Source: Whitmania pigra
Taxonomy: Eukaryota > Annelida > Clitellata > Hirudinida > Haemopidae
Length of the DNA stretch: 64,000 nucleotides
Assembly: GCA_021613335.1 (NCBI GenBank)
Contig: JAJTWR010000026.1
Location: 212,501 to 276,500, forward strand
Direction of reading: 5' to 3'
The translations under genes and the position numbers were made by a program. Of this stretch, positions 1 to 20,379 are shown piece after piece (the stretch's first letter is position 1; every line of letters starts with the position of its first letter). The notes under the pieces were generated by a model that ran no database searches, was not told where the DNA came from, and worked only from the letters and a program-made list of their open reading frames with translations.

Positions 1-550
1 AAAATTGGCGCACGTTTCTGAGTTATTTTACGCGTCTGCTTTCTATTCAACCAGTGCAACCGATTTAGTTATCTATTAAAAATAAAAGCATTGTATTTCC
101 AGAATTAGGATATCTTAGACATACTGTCTAATACAGTAACAATCGAATACATGCAGCTTACAGAACTGACTTTTATATAGGCAATCTGCGGTCTCGAGAC
201 TCGAGTATGAAAAAAGTTGAATGTGAAATAATGTTGCAAATATCTAAAATTAACAGCATCAAGGGTGAGATGAGCGTTCGTTGTTTTTCTCTGATAAGAA
301 CGAAACACTGCATGGTGGGGTCGTCATCGTAATCACCGATCCAAGCAAACCTTACTTTATTTTTATTGCGTTTATTTGGAGTTATTTGATAAATGTTTAA
401 AATACTGGTTTAAATATTTTAAAAAATTATGTGAAGTCAGCTTTCGTCGGTTTCTACACAAGTCTTTGAACCCGAGCGATTCACGAATATTACCATTTTT
501 AAACTGTTTCAAATGCATAATACCTTTTTAGAAAAAAATGAAAAATGTCC
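1..550. other. No supported gene
   Basis: AT-rich sequence without a convincing exon. A short minus-strand open stretch near 297-351 reads plausibly but has no clean downstream donor site, so it is not called. Confidence 0.5.
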
Positions 551-861
551 AAATTAATACATGAAAGTTAATTAGTTTAAATGAATACATGAAAGTTAAT
601 TGGTTTAAATTAATATATGAAAGTTAATTGGTTTAAATTAATACATGAAAGTTAATTGGTTTAAATTAATATATGAAAGTTAATTGATTTAAATTAGCAT
701 ATGAAAGTTAATTGGTTTAAATTAATACATGAAAGTTAATTGGTTTAAATTAATACATGGAAGTTAATTGGTTTAAATTAATACATGAAAGTTAATTGGT
801 TTAAATTAATACATGAAAGTTAATTGGTTTAAATTAATACATGAAAGTTAATTGGTTTAAA
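551..861. repeat. 28-bp tandem repeat, about 11 copies
   Basis: A unit of 28 bases built around ATGAAAGTTAATTGGTTTAA repeats about eleven times with few substitutions, mostly ATACATG versus ATATATG. It ends abruptly at 861. No coding sense is visible. Confidence 0.95.
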
Positions 862-958
862 CTACCTGCTTCGAGTCAGCGGATGTGCTCGACTTTAACA
901 TCCATGGAATGTAAAAACAAACTGTAAAAAACAGCTTCGTGTAAATATGAGTTTAATA

Positions 959-2180
959 CAGTCGAACCCGGTTATGTCACCGGCCTAGGGGTTTGCCAAA
1001 AAGCGTCGAGATAACCGAAAATCAAGTTGGCGGCCGTATATTAAGTTGTGCTTGAAATTTCTTTATGTACATAATGTGCATTGATAAATAAGAATGTATA
1101 TGCACGTGTTTTTGGTGAATTTTTTTTACACAACGACAAATGATATTTGATATTGATAACAGCAATATGTACATACATGTTTGTGAACAACAGAAGACAT
1201 TTTGTGCATCCATCCATGTTTCTCCATGTTTCTTCCGTGACAAGCTTTTCCTGGAAAAGCCATAGTCTTGCATGGAAGGCATTTCCAATGTACCCCAGTT
1301 TCATCAGCATTAAAAATGATCTGATTTTCATAAGTATCAAAAATAATGCGCATTTGAGTGTTCAGCCACGAATCCACTTGCCTCTGTTGAACCGCAGCTC
1401 CCTCTCCATAAATTGCTTTGAAGACAATGTTATTCCTATTTTTGAAACGATCCAGCCACCCAAACCCTGACTTGCTCTAAAATCATGGTGTCCTAGCTTG
1501 ACATCAAGGATGTCCATTGGCAAAGGACCATTGTAAGGAAGTTTTGTTCGCGAATTTGTGAATACCTAAAGCACTGCATCGTCGACATCTTTGTAAGTTT
1601 ACTGTAAGTTTATCCACTGTAAGTTTTTTTTCTTGGTGGATTTCTCATACATTTGCATTATCATATCGGCCTTCTTTTTCCATCCTGAAATGATTTTTAT
1701 TGGAATGCCATGCTGACGACTAAGGTTTGCCAGTCTTGTTCCTTATTCTGGCAGCATTTCAAACTTTTTCTGTATCGACTGATTGCTCAGTTTTCTCTTA
1801 ACACCGCCATTTTTAGGACGAAAAAAAACAGAATAGCTAGAATAGCATGTTACCCCTCAGGCAAAATCAACAAGAGTGAATTGGGTTCTGCAAAATAAAA
1901 GAATCAACGTAACTGATGGGAAACATGCTGCAACAACGTGGGAATATGGCGGTTCCACTTCCAAGTCGGCGATTAGTCAAGGGGTTGATGTAACTTATGT
2001 AATGTGGCGAATTTGAACCTCTTTTGTGCTCGAGATAATAGGTTTCGGCGACATAAAAGCATCGACATAACCGATGAGAAATTGATAAGATAAAGAGGGA
2101 ATTTGGCGGTTCCATTTCAAAAGCATCGACTTAATAGGGTTGGCGAGTTAACCGAGGTTGAGATAAGTGAGTTCTATTAG
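959..2180 (-). mobile_element. Decayed Tigger/pogo-like DNA transposon, copy 1
   Basis: The left end begins CAGTCGAACCC next to a TA. The right end, read in reverse, resembles it and closely matches the start of the second copy at 61,095. On the minus strand, fragments of a CENP-B/jerky-type transposase survive. An HTH piece (ISGWKKKAD) lies around 1,620-1,700. A CENPB-domain piece (GWLDRFKNRNNIVFKAIYGE) is near 1,400-1,470. The first catalytic segment (FNADETGVHWKCLP) is near 1,290-1,320. The frame is broken several times and the remaining DDE domain is missing, so it is a dead copy of about 1.2 kb. Confidence 0.8.
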
Positions 2181-2309
2181 GTGATTTAAGATGTTTTTAT
2201 CCCTTCGGAGCTTAGCCTAAATCATTGTGCAAATTTTAGAAATTGTAGATTGCTTTTACGATCCTGAACATAATCATTGCGTAATCATTTTTGAAAAAAT
2301 TTTAACAGG

Positions 2310-2716
2310 AAAATAAACTGGGAGCCATTGTTTGATTCGTTGAAAGACGAGGCAAGTGTAACTATTACGTTCCTTTCTGTAAATGTTCTTTCGTTGATTG
2401 TAAAAATCGTTTACAAATTTTCTAATTATTAATCAATTAGTGTGCAAGAATCCATCTTTTCACCAGCGTCATTGGTACGATCGAATCACTAACTACTCGA
2501 AATATTGTAATTCTATGCTAAATCATCTCATTACTTTTTAAGAATTCGAATCAACTGGAAGAAGAGATGCAAATCCAAGAAGTGTGCTCAAATGTCAATT
2601 TCAAAACAGAGGCCGAAAAATACGGTTCGAGGCTGGACACAAAGAATGGGACAACTATCAGGAACCTCGAATTTCGCATTCAATCTAATTACAGGAAAAA
2701 GAAACTTATTAGTTGA
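2310..2716 (+). CDS. Possible last two exons of an unidentified gene
   Basis: Two stretches look weakly exonic. After an acceptor at 2,309 one frame reads KINWEPLFDSLKDEA. After the acceptor at 2,543 a frame of about 57 residues, rich in Glu, Lys and Gln (LEEEMQIQEV, ending RKKKLIS), runs to a TGA at 2,716. A following AT-rich 3' region fits a transcript end. I do not recognise the protein, find no upstream exons through the Tigger element, and cannot exclude chance open frames. Confidence 0.2.
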
Positions 2717-3722
2717 ATTATATCTTATTCAAAATCATTTAAATATGATTTTAATTGTGATCATCATTTAAATAACAAATTATTCAAATGACAACTTGAT
2801 AGACAGTATAATTTTGTAAACTGATAATTCCTAATAAACTCAAGATAACAATAAACCAAGTGAATTCAAACAATCCCCTCTGCCCACATCAGAAAACAAA
2901 CAAACCATTGTGAAATTAATCATATAAAAGCACTTATAGGAAGATATTTGTACCATGGATACCCTAATCACATTATTTACAACAATAACATACTTTTTCA
3001 AAACAGCTTGATTGATTGTCGCCATTTACAACAGAAATAAATTAAAAGCAATAGCTTTGCAACAACAAAAACACAACAATAGTATTGTAACAACAACAAT
3101 GAATCCTTAATTCCTCACAAGGCTAGCCTCAGCAAAACAGTTGAACTTGAAAACAACAACTCAGAATAGATTTCAATTTTAGATTTTAAAAAAGCTACTT
3201 TGACTGGTAACTCCTTAAAAACAGCTGAAAACTCAAAGAGCAAAGATTGATTTTGATCAGTATCCATAAACAACTTTGGTTTAAGTAATATTGCACTATA
3301 TATTTAACATATATTTTATATATTTAATAATAATAATTAATACAGTGTTTACAATAATTTATTATAATGTTTTATAAAAATTGCGTCGTTCAAGAGGAAC
3401 AAATCTTGAACTGGTGGACTCGATAAATTCATTTGAGATGGAATATTAACAAATTTATTTAAAAAAAATTAATAGTAACAATAATAACAAGGATGTCGTC
3501 ACCAATAGCAACCATCATTGGATGACACAGGAATCTAAAAAAAAATTAGCTTAGTTGCCAATTACCATCAATTTTGCACAATTACAATATGAAAATTAGA
3601 CATTTTAAATAATTGAATAAATAAAACAATTAAATTGAGTAGAAATAAAGATTTTGAACATAGCAACTTTTATGATTACCATATTAAGTACAGAAAACGA
3701 CTTAAAATAAATTTAAATTAAT
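2717..3722. other. Intergenic, AT-rich, nothing recognised
   Basis: No exon with splice signals and no transposon ends seen. It probably contains the 3' UTR of the minus-strand ULK3 gene at its right side. Confidence 0.5.
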
Positions 3723-6700
3723 TTAAAAAATAAAAAACTTTGAATAAAACATCATCTCACAGGAATTACTTCCAAAGTCAGGTTCTGGTTGGTTGTTCTT
3801 TGTTCTCAGGTTCTTGATGGTGATGTAGTCCTTCAAATATTCTGCTTTTGACATCCACAATGACATCTTAACAAGAAAATAAAAAGAGGTTGAAGATGAT
3901 AAGGTTTAAAAGGACGTTGTGAATTGAAACAAATAACTTATAATTAATTGACATTTGATTGATAATTTTGATCAACAATATCTGACAACTATGAACAACA
4001 TTGATTGACATGAACAACTCATCAACAATGATATCTAAGAATTATAATTCATTAAAAATAATAATATATTAAAGATAATAAATTAATAAATCATTAAAAA
4101 TAAACTAATAATTTTTACCAACCCTGCTTAGCAGAGCATCTTTTCTCTCACTTGGAGGTTCATCTGAAACTCCACAATAAACAAAATTTATTTTTAAATA
4201 AAAGTTGTAAATATATTTGCATGCACAAAACAAATTAAAAAAAGCAAACTAGATTAATTGAAATTTAATTGAAAATTAAAAAAAAAATAATAAGAAGAAC
4301 AAATCATGCACGCCCACCACAAATTTACTTAAATTAAGAAAAATTCAAACTCAATTTGATGAACTTTGAAACAAGTTAGTTGCTGAATGAGTTACTGAAT
4401 CAAAGTCTCAAATTAACACATAAATTAATAAATAATAATTAATTTAATTTAATTAATTAACAACAAATTAACTAATTTTAATCATTAACTTATTAAATTT
4501 TAACAAAATGAAATGGTTAACAAAATATTATTAATAAATAATTAATTAAACCCTTGAGCAGATTGAGAAGTATACCAAGACCAGCTTCATAGTTCTCAAG
4601 AGCAGAGTCATAATGTTCTGCAAACTCCTTTGAATGTAAACATTTTAATGTTAATAACAATGTGTTAATATTTATAACTAATATTATTAGCTCAATATCA
4701 AAAATTAACAAGAGTTAATTATGCAAGCATATTAAATTCTAAAAGCATGTTAAACAGATGAATGTGGTAATTTATTGGTAAAATAATAATAAAGAATAAA
4801 AACTTTCAAAACTCAGTGTTCATTATTTAACGAAATGTTTTCAAAAACAACAATGTTTAACTAAAATATAAGTGCTAATTTATAATTAAACTCAATATTA
4901 ATAACATTTGTGAAACATATTACACTGGCTTCTGCAGTTTTTATGAGATTCAAAGCCTGATTCAAATGACTGTTACTCTGCCATAGTTGAACTGAAAAAA
5001 TATTTAAAAACAAAAACAATACAAATGAAGGTATTATCAGAATATAAAATTTAATGCCCACTTTTGAAAATTTTCTTATATTTAAATATACTTTATTTAA
5101 TAATAATTATTAGCAAAATAAATATTTATTTCTTTTTATTATATTTTTATACTATTATTTATCAATTTTAATAATTATTTATTTCTTTGCTAAATGTTCA
5201 TAACCATAAAAACACAACTTTCTGAGCACTTAGCCTTGCATAAAATGATTTTATGTGGGTTTGGATCATTATATTTGCAAACATTTTTAACATTTAATTT
5301 CTTAATTCACCCATTTTTATTCTGCCACTTTCTTGGCTGTTTTCTTCGGGTAAAATCAAAGGAGAATCTGGTTTCAGAATCAGTTTCAATTCTTCAGCTC
5401 TGCTCAGATATTGATCGACCTGAATGGATGAAAGTTGATTTGGCGAAATGATCTTAAATGACGTTAAGAAGTTTTCAATTAATAGATAAATAATATAAGT
5501 ATTATATCACAAATAATATCAGTATTTATTATATATATCATGTAAAACAGTTTCATAAATTAACATTTTATCTTTTACTCATTCCCATGAATTAGTAACA
5601 AATTAATAATAATTAATAATACTAATTAATTAATAATCTCAATGAAAACCTTGGTTCTGAGACATTGCTTGTTTTTCTGACTGTCTGAATCTTTAGAAAA
5701 TAATAAAAACGATAACTTCAGATTAAAAGTTCATATCATATTATCAAAAAAATTACATCCTAAAATGTGTTTGATTTGAAAATGATATATTACAAAGTAA
5801 TTATGGCTCTAATATCAAACAATCAAGAAAGAATACCGACACTTGATGGCCGCAGTGAAATGCTCAACGGACTGGCAATAACAACTTATTGCTTCCTCAT
5901 AATCCCCTTCGCGATCCTTCGATACAGCCGTGCGAACCAACTCTGTCTTTAAACAATGTTCAAGGTTAAATTTAAGTTAATATAAGAGTTAATAAGTTGG
6001 TAATAATAGATAATAATAAAAGATGTAAATTATATTAGTAAATTAAAATTGTAAATAATAAATTAATTATTTAACTATTATAAACAAGAAACCTATCAAA
6101 TTTATAAATTCTCCACTAGATGCTCAAAGCTTACAATGAATAAACAAAAAAATCTATTAGGGGCACCGGAAAGTCCTGTCCCGATTTTTGTTAGGAATAA
6201 TAATAGAAAGAAATATTACTGAAAATTTTGTATTGCTTAACAAAATAGTCACCATCATTAGATATAACCTTTGTCCATTTACTTTGGAGCTTTTGAATCC
6301 CCCTTCAAAAAATTAACATTTTTGGAAGAAATAAAGGAATCAAACTCCTCCTAAACCTCATGAACATTTATAAATTTTTTCTACTGATGAAATGCTCTAA
6401 AGAACGGAAATTCTGATGGAGCGAGGTCTGGCAAGTATGGAGGTTTTATCGAGTATGGAGCATGAAGAAGAACTTCCCAACCTAAGAACTTTATTTTTTC
6501 TTGAGTTTGTTTGGCAGCATGGGGTATCATGCGGGTATAAGGTAATCGTGTTTCAAAATGACTCCTTTTCTGTTCACTAGAGCAGGACACATTCTATGCA
6601 GTGATGCATTCAGACTTTCAATTTGTTAACAGTAAAGGTTGCAGTCACAGTTTTTCCTTGCTCCAAGTGAATCATATCTTTTTGATTCAACCAAATACAC

Positions 6701-9344
6701 AGCATTATCTTCTTTTGGTACAGATAGGTTTAGGTGTTGGCACAGGAATTTCTTTTTTGAAAGCCATTGTCTTTTTCGTTTAATATTGTTGAAGACAATC
6801 CATTTTTCATCTGCCATGACAATCCGATCAAGCAAAGGCATTTTTCATTCCTTAAAAGGTGACGATTGCAGATTGTTACCCGCATTGTTTTGTTTTGTTC
6901 ATGAGGAACTCACCTACCCTCTCTATACATATTTCCAATCTTTTCCAAATGCTCAGTACAGAACAGTAGACCAAGGAGCATCAAGTCTTTGGGACAATGT
7001 TCTGATTGTTTGTTGAGGATCTTCTTCCACTGAATCTTTCAAAAGTTCATCATCCAAAAGGTGGGAGTCTCCCGATCGAAGCTCATCAGTAAGGTTGAAA
7101 TTGCCATTTTTAAGTTTAAAAACCATCTGCGACAGTTTCTACCAATCACACCTTCTGGATAGACCATGCTTATGTTTTTCACTGCAGTTGCTGGATTGCT
7201 ACCTTTGTGGAATTCATGCAACTTGCAATGAAGCATGTGATTGACTTTGAAACATTTGTCTTCCATGGGATATAAATGTGTTCAAACTATCAGTGGCAGT
7301 AGATTTAACTAAATCTAAAGTTGAACTAGGTATCCGGCATCTGATTTGACCTTGAAAACATCCATTTAGATGTTAATCTCTCCTTTTAGTTTGGTTAAAG
7401 AAAAGCGAACAGAACTTTCCGGTACCTCTAATACAAAAAGCAAACACCCACGGCTTTGTTGAGCGACTCGGCAGAAGGAGCATGTTCAAAGTCAAGGAAA
7501 GGATGTCCCAGGAACTCCTCATAACTCATCCTTTTCTCGGGATTCCTCTCCAATAATCGGGTCAGGAGGTCACGACACGACCCAGATACTGACAACCCTG
7601 GAGGCAGCTGCAATGGAAATCACCATCAATGGCTAATTTCAATGGTTTTTGTGTCGCATTTGACAAATGGCGTCATTGCATGCATTTAAAGTTTGTATTA
7701 ATTTTGTCTAATAAAATTAGATTATCCATTTACTAAGTAATTAAGTTAGTTACCAAGTTTGTAGATAAAGTAAAGTCATTGAGAGGTAAAAGTATTGGTG
7801 ATAATAAAAATAATCCTAAACAAAATTTTAAGAACCTTTATTGGAACATCACTCTTTAGTTTTGATCTGAGCTCTGTTTCCGAATTCGAATGGAAAGGTG
7901 TTCTTCCATAAAGACATTCTTCAAATTAATCAAAAAAACATTTATTTTATTTTTACAAATATTTATAATTATTATTTAAGACACTAAGAGCATATTCCCA
8001 GTCGAGACCCAGAAATAAATGTCCTCCAATAAAAAAGAATCGACAATAGTCACATCAGCCAATCACAGAAGTCAACATATTCGACCAATGGCATCAAGGG
8101 AAACATAAACCGACCGTACAGAATGATTCCAACAGACCACAGATCGGCCTTCTCATTATACTGTCGAGAAGTGACAATTTCAGGAGCCATGTAGAGCAGT
8201 GACCCTCGAAGGAATGAAGATTCAGTTGGACCGTCCAAGTACTGAGCGAATCCAAAGTCTTCAAGAAGACACATGGTTTACAATCATGAACACATGCATA
8301 TGAATTATACTTATGTGAAATTATTACAATAAGGATAATAAGAATAAACTTTACAAATGAAAAACATTAAGAAAAAAAATTGTTATTAACCTCCAATTTT
8401 TAAAACTGGATGTTGCTTGGATGTGAGCAAAATATTTGAAGGTTTTAGGTCCATGTGTGAAATGAACTTTGACCTCATAAATTGAAGAGCAGATGCTGAT
8501 GGCAATTAAAATTAAAAATTAAATTTTCTTATAAAGTTAGTATTCTCTAAAATTAATTGTTTAGATTGTATAACTTATATTCATTTATCAAATCATATCA
8601 AGTCAAAAAATTAAGTAATTCTACTGATGACCTAACTGAAAATAGGAACAGAAAATAATATTAATTTTAAAAAATATTAAGATTATCAGAAATTAGTTCC
8701 GTAATTAAACTACATCATGCATCAAAGAGTACCAATTCTAATCCTGGACAATCAATCATTTTTAATTAGATTTAATCATACAATTTTGTCAATGATTTCG
8801 AACACTAAATCCAGCTAGAAATAATTTCCACCTAGTTGCTGGAGAAAAAACTTGGCGACACTTTCGTGGATGATTCTGTACTTTTTCAGATATGAACTGA
8901 GATCCCCACCTCCGCAATATTCCATGATGAGGTAAACATAATTTTCATCCCACTAAAAATAAACCATTCGAATTGGTGAAGATGTTGTTTGACAATATAA
9001 TCAAAACAGAAAATAATTTTAACCATAAAATCTTTAAGCTGAATAATGTGTCTGTGCTTGAGGGTCTTAAGAACCTCAATTTCTGTGAGGAGATTTTCTT
9101 TTGAAATACTATTCAATGATGTCTTTAAAATACACTTAACTGCCACAACCTCCCTTTGTCCAACCTAAAATATTAAATTAAATAACAAACTCTTTACGAA
9201 GCATTACCAAAATGCATTCCAAATAAATACCTTTTTAAATGCTTTATAAACAGAAGCATAGGAACCTTGTCCTAGTTTTTCAGTAAAAGTAAATTCAGCT
9301 AATTGAGGCTGCTTCAATACTCCTGTACTTCGTAAAGATGCCAT
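3723..9344 (-). CDS. ULK3: Serine/threonine kinase ULK3, 14 exons
   Basis: Exons: 9344-9231, 9164-9024, 8952-8832, 8495-8391, 8258-8115, 7918-7836, 7607-7448, 5942-5841, 5690-5650, 5419-5311, 4991-4924, 4627-4552, 4163-4123, 3866-3723. All introns are GT-AG and the frame stays open for 482 residues (human ULK3 is about 470). The N-terminal kinase domain shows the glycine loop [16 protein letters not shown] lysine, [12 protein letters not shown] hinge, catalytic loop [18 protein letters not shown] and MAPEIV. HMD in place of HRD parallels the HLD of vertebrate ULK3. After the kinase domain come two MIT-like helical repeats ([20 protein letters not shown] and [16 protein letters not shown]), ending [10 protein letters not shown]. 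Known family role: autophagy, GLI regulation and abscission checkpoint through ESCRT-III binding by MIT domains. A mariner sits in intron 7. The start codon lies 291 bp from that of B9D2. Confidence 0.95.
6160..7428 (-). mobile_element. Degenerate mariner element in ULK3 intron 7
   Basis: Imperfect terminal inverted repeats of about 28 bp (GGGGCACCGGAAAGTCCTGT at the left; the reverse complement of the right end reads GAGGTACCGGAAAGTTCTGT) flanked by TA on both sides. Minus-strand fragments match a Mos1-type transposase: an N-terminal HTH at 7,266-7,039, [18 protein letters not shown] around 6,820-6,760 and a C-terminal piece [11 protein letters not shown]...[12 protein letters not shown] at 6,500-6,400. 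Frameshifts separate the pieces, so it is inactive. It lies within one intron and leaves the host exons intact. Confidence 0.9.
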
Positions 9345-9635
9345 TTCACAAGCGATTCATTAGTTTTCAGTTTTAGAATCACTTAATAATGTCTTAAACT
9401 TAGATCTCCTTTTAACTAATCAACAACAAGGCAAGACATTTAAATTAATGATAAAATTGTCAATCTAAAATATAACGTAGCTAAAATTTTTAATAAATAA
9501 ATATTAATTTCCAAAAATTAAGACATTTAGTTTAGTCGCAGAAACTACAATTTACCAAGTTGGTTGTCAACCAAAACAAGACGGAACGGGTTCTTTTAGG
9601 TGGCTTTTCAGCTTTTGTTTCTATAAGCTTTTTAA
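9345..9635. promoter_or_regulatory. Shared bidirectional promoter region of ULK3 and B9D2
   Basis: The two start codons face away from each other across 291 bp, so both 5' UTRs and promoters must fit here or overlap. A perfect 15-bp palindrome, TTGGTTGTCAACCAA, occupies 9,560-9,574. It contains a GGTTG/CAACC inverted pair that recalls, but does not match in spacing, RFX X-box half sites. No TATA box in either direction is obvious. Confidence 0.65.
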
Positions 9636-10326
9636 ATGTCGGAGTTACACGTTATCGGGCAAATAGTTGGGGCAAGCGGGTTTCCAATGAAGCGTTTGTT
9701 TTGCAAATGGGGAATTCATGCAGGTGAATTTATATCTTATTATAACACCTAAAACTGTTTCACGATGCAAAAAATACGAAAATATAATTGTTATCACTGG
9801 TTAGGAGGCGGTTGGAAAATTCTTAGCGGTTTAAGAGAGGGACAAACTCAAGTGGATGACCCAGAAATCGACGAAATATCCACTTGGGCTCATCCGATCG
9901 ATATACATTTTGCCACGAAGGGTTTGCAAGGTTTGAAATTATTTATTTTACGTGGGGTTTCAAGTTCAGTTATCACATATTTTCACATACTTTTTTTAAT
10001 TTCTATCTTTAGGTTGGCCAAAATTTCACTTCCAAGTTTGGCATCTTGATTCCTTTGGAAGAGCTGAATTATATGGATATGGTTATTGTCATGTTCCATC
10101 TTCCCCTGGTACCCATAAATTTGATTGTTGCACATGGAGGCCAATTGGAAGCCTTTGGGAAGAAATAAGTTCAGCTTTCCTAGGTGGAGGACCCCAACTG
10201 AAATCTCCAGATGTTATTTATGACGGTGCTGATAGGTTCAAATTAAGAACAAAAGCAATGGGCACAATTCATCTTGAATTAAGTATCATAACCAGGAATT
10301 TTGAGAGATATGGTGTTGAATGTTAA
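9636..10326 (+). CDS. B9D2: B9 domain-containing protein 2, 3 exons
   Basis: Exons 9636-9723, 9805-9930 and 10013-10326, giving 175 residues, the same length as human B9D2. The single B9 (C2-like) domain covers nearly the whole protein. Hallmarks are [12 protein letters not shown] at the start, [15 protein letters not shown], the highly conserved [30 protein letters not shown] and the C-terminal [10 protein letters not shown]9D2 works with B9D1 and MKS1 in the ciliary transition-zone gate, so the organism almost certainly builds cilia. The start is fixed by the conserved SELHVIGQ N-terminus. An AATAAA-rich stretch near 10,635 may be the polyadenylation signal. Confidence 0.97.
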
Positions 10327-11346
10327 AATGGTGCATCTTATCCATTTTTGGTACTATTTTATTTTAAGCCAAATTATAATATCTTACATTGTCATTATTT
10401 TTTTTATATTTTCATTTGTTTTGCTCTATAGGTTGCTAATTTTTGTTAATAAGGACCTTTAAATAATCCAGATTTATGAATTGATATAAGATTTAAACAA
10501 GTTGGCACTAGTTTTGTAATGTACTTTAAGCAATTAAATTTTACCCTTTCAATGTCAAAATATTTTTGAGGCTTCCTATTTTAAATAGTTTTGTATGGTG
10601 GAAATTTGGTTAGAACAAATGCCACCTAAAGTCAAATAAATAATAAAAGGGGTTGAAAGAAAGTATACTAGATTTTGAAATAAATGAATAATATTATAGT
10701 GTTGACTCTTCTTAACTTATGTTTTTCCTTTATATGGATACTTCAATTAGTTTCGAGAAGGTCTGGTGAATCTTACATTGTAATTACTAACTTTAGTCCA
10801 GAATGTGAGATGAGTCACACATAATTTCTTTCGAGGGAATGATCATCACCTAATCCAATATTAACAAAAATTTCCCTCTAATTCAAGTTAAAAGGTTAAG
10901 ATATTATCTTTGTAGATTTAGATTTGGAAAACAGTATCAGTAAAAGATTTAGTGGGCCACTCACGCGAATGGTTTTAAGAACATAAGAGAAGTCTAAAAG
11001 TTGATGTTAAAAAATGATTTACAGTGTCACTAATTGATAAAAAATATCATCTTCTTTTTGTTAATATTTATTCAAATTATTTGAACTGCGCAATAATCTG
11101 CGCTGGTCATTCATGTAGTTCTTATCTTCCTTAATCGTCTTTTCAATAATAACAATTACTATTTTCATTCTTTACGGAAAATGAATTAATTTAATTTTTA
11201 AAGTTCTGCCAAATGATAACATCCGATGAATGATTGGTTACAGGCTAAATTGCACCGAAGTATGATTCAGCACTCAACTCAAAGGTGTCAATAATAATGG
11301 AGGACTTTAGCGGCAGACGACTTGTGTAAATAAATAACTTGTGATC
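10327..11346. other. B9D2 3' region and LIMK upstream region
   Basis: About 1 kb without an exon. AATAAA motifs around 10,635-10,645 probably end the B9D2 transcript; the right part should hold the LIMK promoter and 5' UTR. No transposon ends recognised. Confidence 0.5.
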
Positions 11347-18078
<6,732 letters not shown>

Positions 18079-20370
18079 ATCTGATGTATCATCTGTATCT
18101 GTGATATTTAACACCATGTTTCCACTAATCTTGTGACTGCATCTTCCATCATATTCGTCATCGTTGTACTCATGATCATCGTCATCGTGTTCGTGATCAT
18201 CACCTCTTTGCTGCTGCAATTGAGGGACGTACGTTAATATTTAGTTGGTGGATTTAGACTTGACTGCTCATCATGTATGAACTTCTCAGTCTCAAATATT
18301 AATTCAGTCACCTCATGGCTTCCAATGCTTTATGTTTTTATGCATGGTTTTTTTTTAAAGTGTTTTCCTTGCTTTTTAATAGCTCCAAGATTCATCACTT
18401 ATTGCCACTTCAGTAATTTTCCTCAATAACATTTTTGTGTATTCCATTTTTAACTCTTCACTGGAAACGAATATTTTAAATCAGACTGTGAGAGTCTTTT
18501 TGAAAGTTCAATTATGACTCATATTTAATATGTTAATGAAGTTCTCTTTTAAATTGATATTAGTGGATCGATTTCATAGGATTTTGAATGTTCTTGAAAC
18601 TTCATTTCACATGAAGAGCTGATTTATATGCCTCAACGATTGAAGGATCATGCATCTTTGTATCTCGAGTGGACACTGTGCATGGGTGATTTTGACCAAT
18701 AGTATTAGTTAATTGCTATAGAGACCACATGCATATTCATTCTTTATTCATTGATCAAAATCATTCCAATAAGCAAAAATTGTTTGCACTTTTTTTTTCA
18801 TGAATTCCACCTTTAAAATGTTTCATTGAGAATATAAACCATGTTATTGTAATTTCAAGCCTGCCATTAGCTTGATGAAGTTAAATCTCTATGAGATTTC
18901 CTTCAAAACATTTTGAGCTTTCATCCCTAAGAACCAACAAAGTGCAACTAGTTTGCTCAGCTACTAATTTGTTTCTGATGAAACTATTTATACAAATTCA
19001 TATTTTACATTCAGCACTAGGTATTTCGTTGTTTGACAATCATTAAGTCTTTTCTTGTGTGCTGTTGTTGCTCTGCATGGTATAACTTTATTAATTACAC
19101 ACATTATTTCTTATTATCAACATTTACTGAAAATAATCTGGTTAAACAATGTATCCCCAAGTCGTGCTTGCATTCCCATCTTTATGTAAAGAGTTACATT
19201 TTTAGAAATCTTTTCATCTCTGTCCTACTAACTGCATTATCTTGCTTATCATCAAATTCTTTATCTGCTTATCTCTCTTAGTGTTTCTGCAGATCTCGGG
19301 GTCTACCTTTCTCGCCCTCTCACCGACTCGGACTTCTGGCGACCTCCTCGGTTAATGTGCAGTCGTCTTTAAAATCTTTCAATCTTGTTGCCTTAATGTC
19401 GAGATCTTGCAGTGTAGAACTTGGATAGCTTTTTCGAAAACATGGCTTTCTTGAGCCATTCCTTGTTGCTTGTGTTTTGTTTATTCTGAATTTATTTCCA
19501 TTTAATATTTTTTGTCTTAATGGCACTTTATTGGGCTCATCGTGATGTAATCTTCTCATAGCAAATATCTTAATAAGGCCATTTTTATTCTTAATATCCA
19601 TTATTGACCAATTTTGTTGTTTTTTTTTCAAGCGAATCCATGAATTGATTTGTTATTCCTTTTTATTGCCAATATTTCAGGAACCATGTTTTCCACCTTG
19701 TTATACGTAATTGTTAACAGTTCATAAAACCAAACATGTCTAACTATAAGTATGGATCTGAATTGCATCAGAATATTTTCACAAGGTTTCACATTAGTTT
19801 AATTAGCTACAAGCTTGACAGCATTGATTGGATTCAACTTCTATGTCTTACATTTCTTCGAGTTTTTTGTCCATTTTTTCAATACCTTTTGTCTTTGTGA
19901 AGTTAATGAATGGAGCCTACCATGCTGCCTGTGTTTGAAAGATTTCAGCTGTGGTTAAAAAGTAATATTCATTGAAAGGTCATTTTGCATAATTTTCTTA
20001 GGCTATTTGATTCAATATTTCATTATTTCCAAGTACTGGCATTGCTATCAGATTAAGTTATTTAATAAGTTATAACTAGGCAAACAAATCCACCAAAAAT
20101 CAATGCTTTACCGCATTCACAGCAACAGTTACAATACAATAAGTTTGTCTGATTTTCGAAAGATCAACGTTTTTGTAAGTCAATTTATTTTATTAAGACG
20201 TTTTTTTAAAACTTTTGATGTGTTGCAAAGCAATCTTAGAGCCATGGAAAAAAATTAATTTTCATACAAATTACTTTCTGGAAGGTGCTCAAAATATTAA
20301 AATACAAAATACTCTTATTCAAAATGCCACAAAATTTCACAGTCTAACGTTATGTTTTACATTGGAAAGC
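18079..20370. other. LIMK 3' UTR and intergenic region, no gene
   Basis: No exon chain found on either strand. A Lys/Arg-rich minus-strand open frame at 19,320-19,631 has no recognisable domain and no splice partners. The left part probably belongs to a long LIMK 3' UTR. Confidence 0.5.
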
Positions 20371-20379
20371 AACTGTTGC

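Noticed and set aside
297..351. Minus-strand candidate exon reading FAWIGDYDDDPTMQCFVLIR
   Set aside because: It has an acceptor but no clear donor and no neighbouring exon, so chance cannot be excluded.
19320..19631. Minus-strand open frame of 103 residues, Lys/Arg-rich
   Set aside because: No recognisable domain, no splice partners, and it lies in the region after the LIMK gene. It could be an old transposon scrap but nothing supports this.
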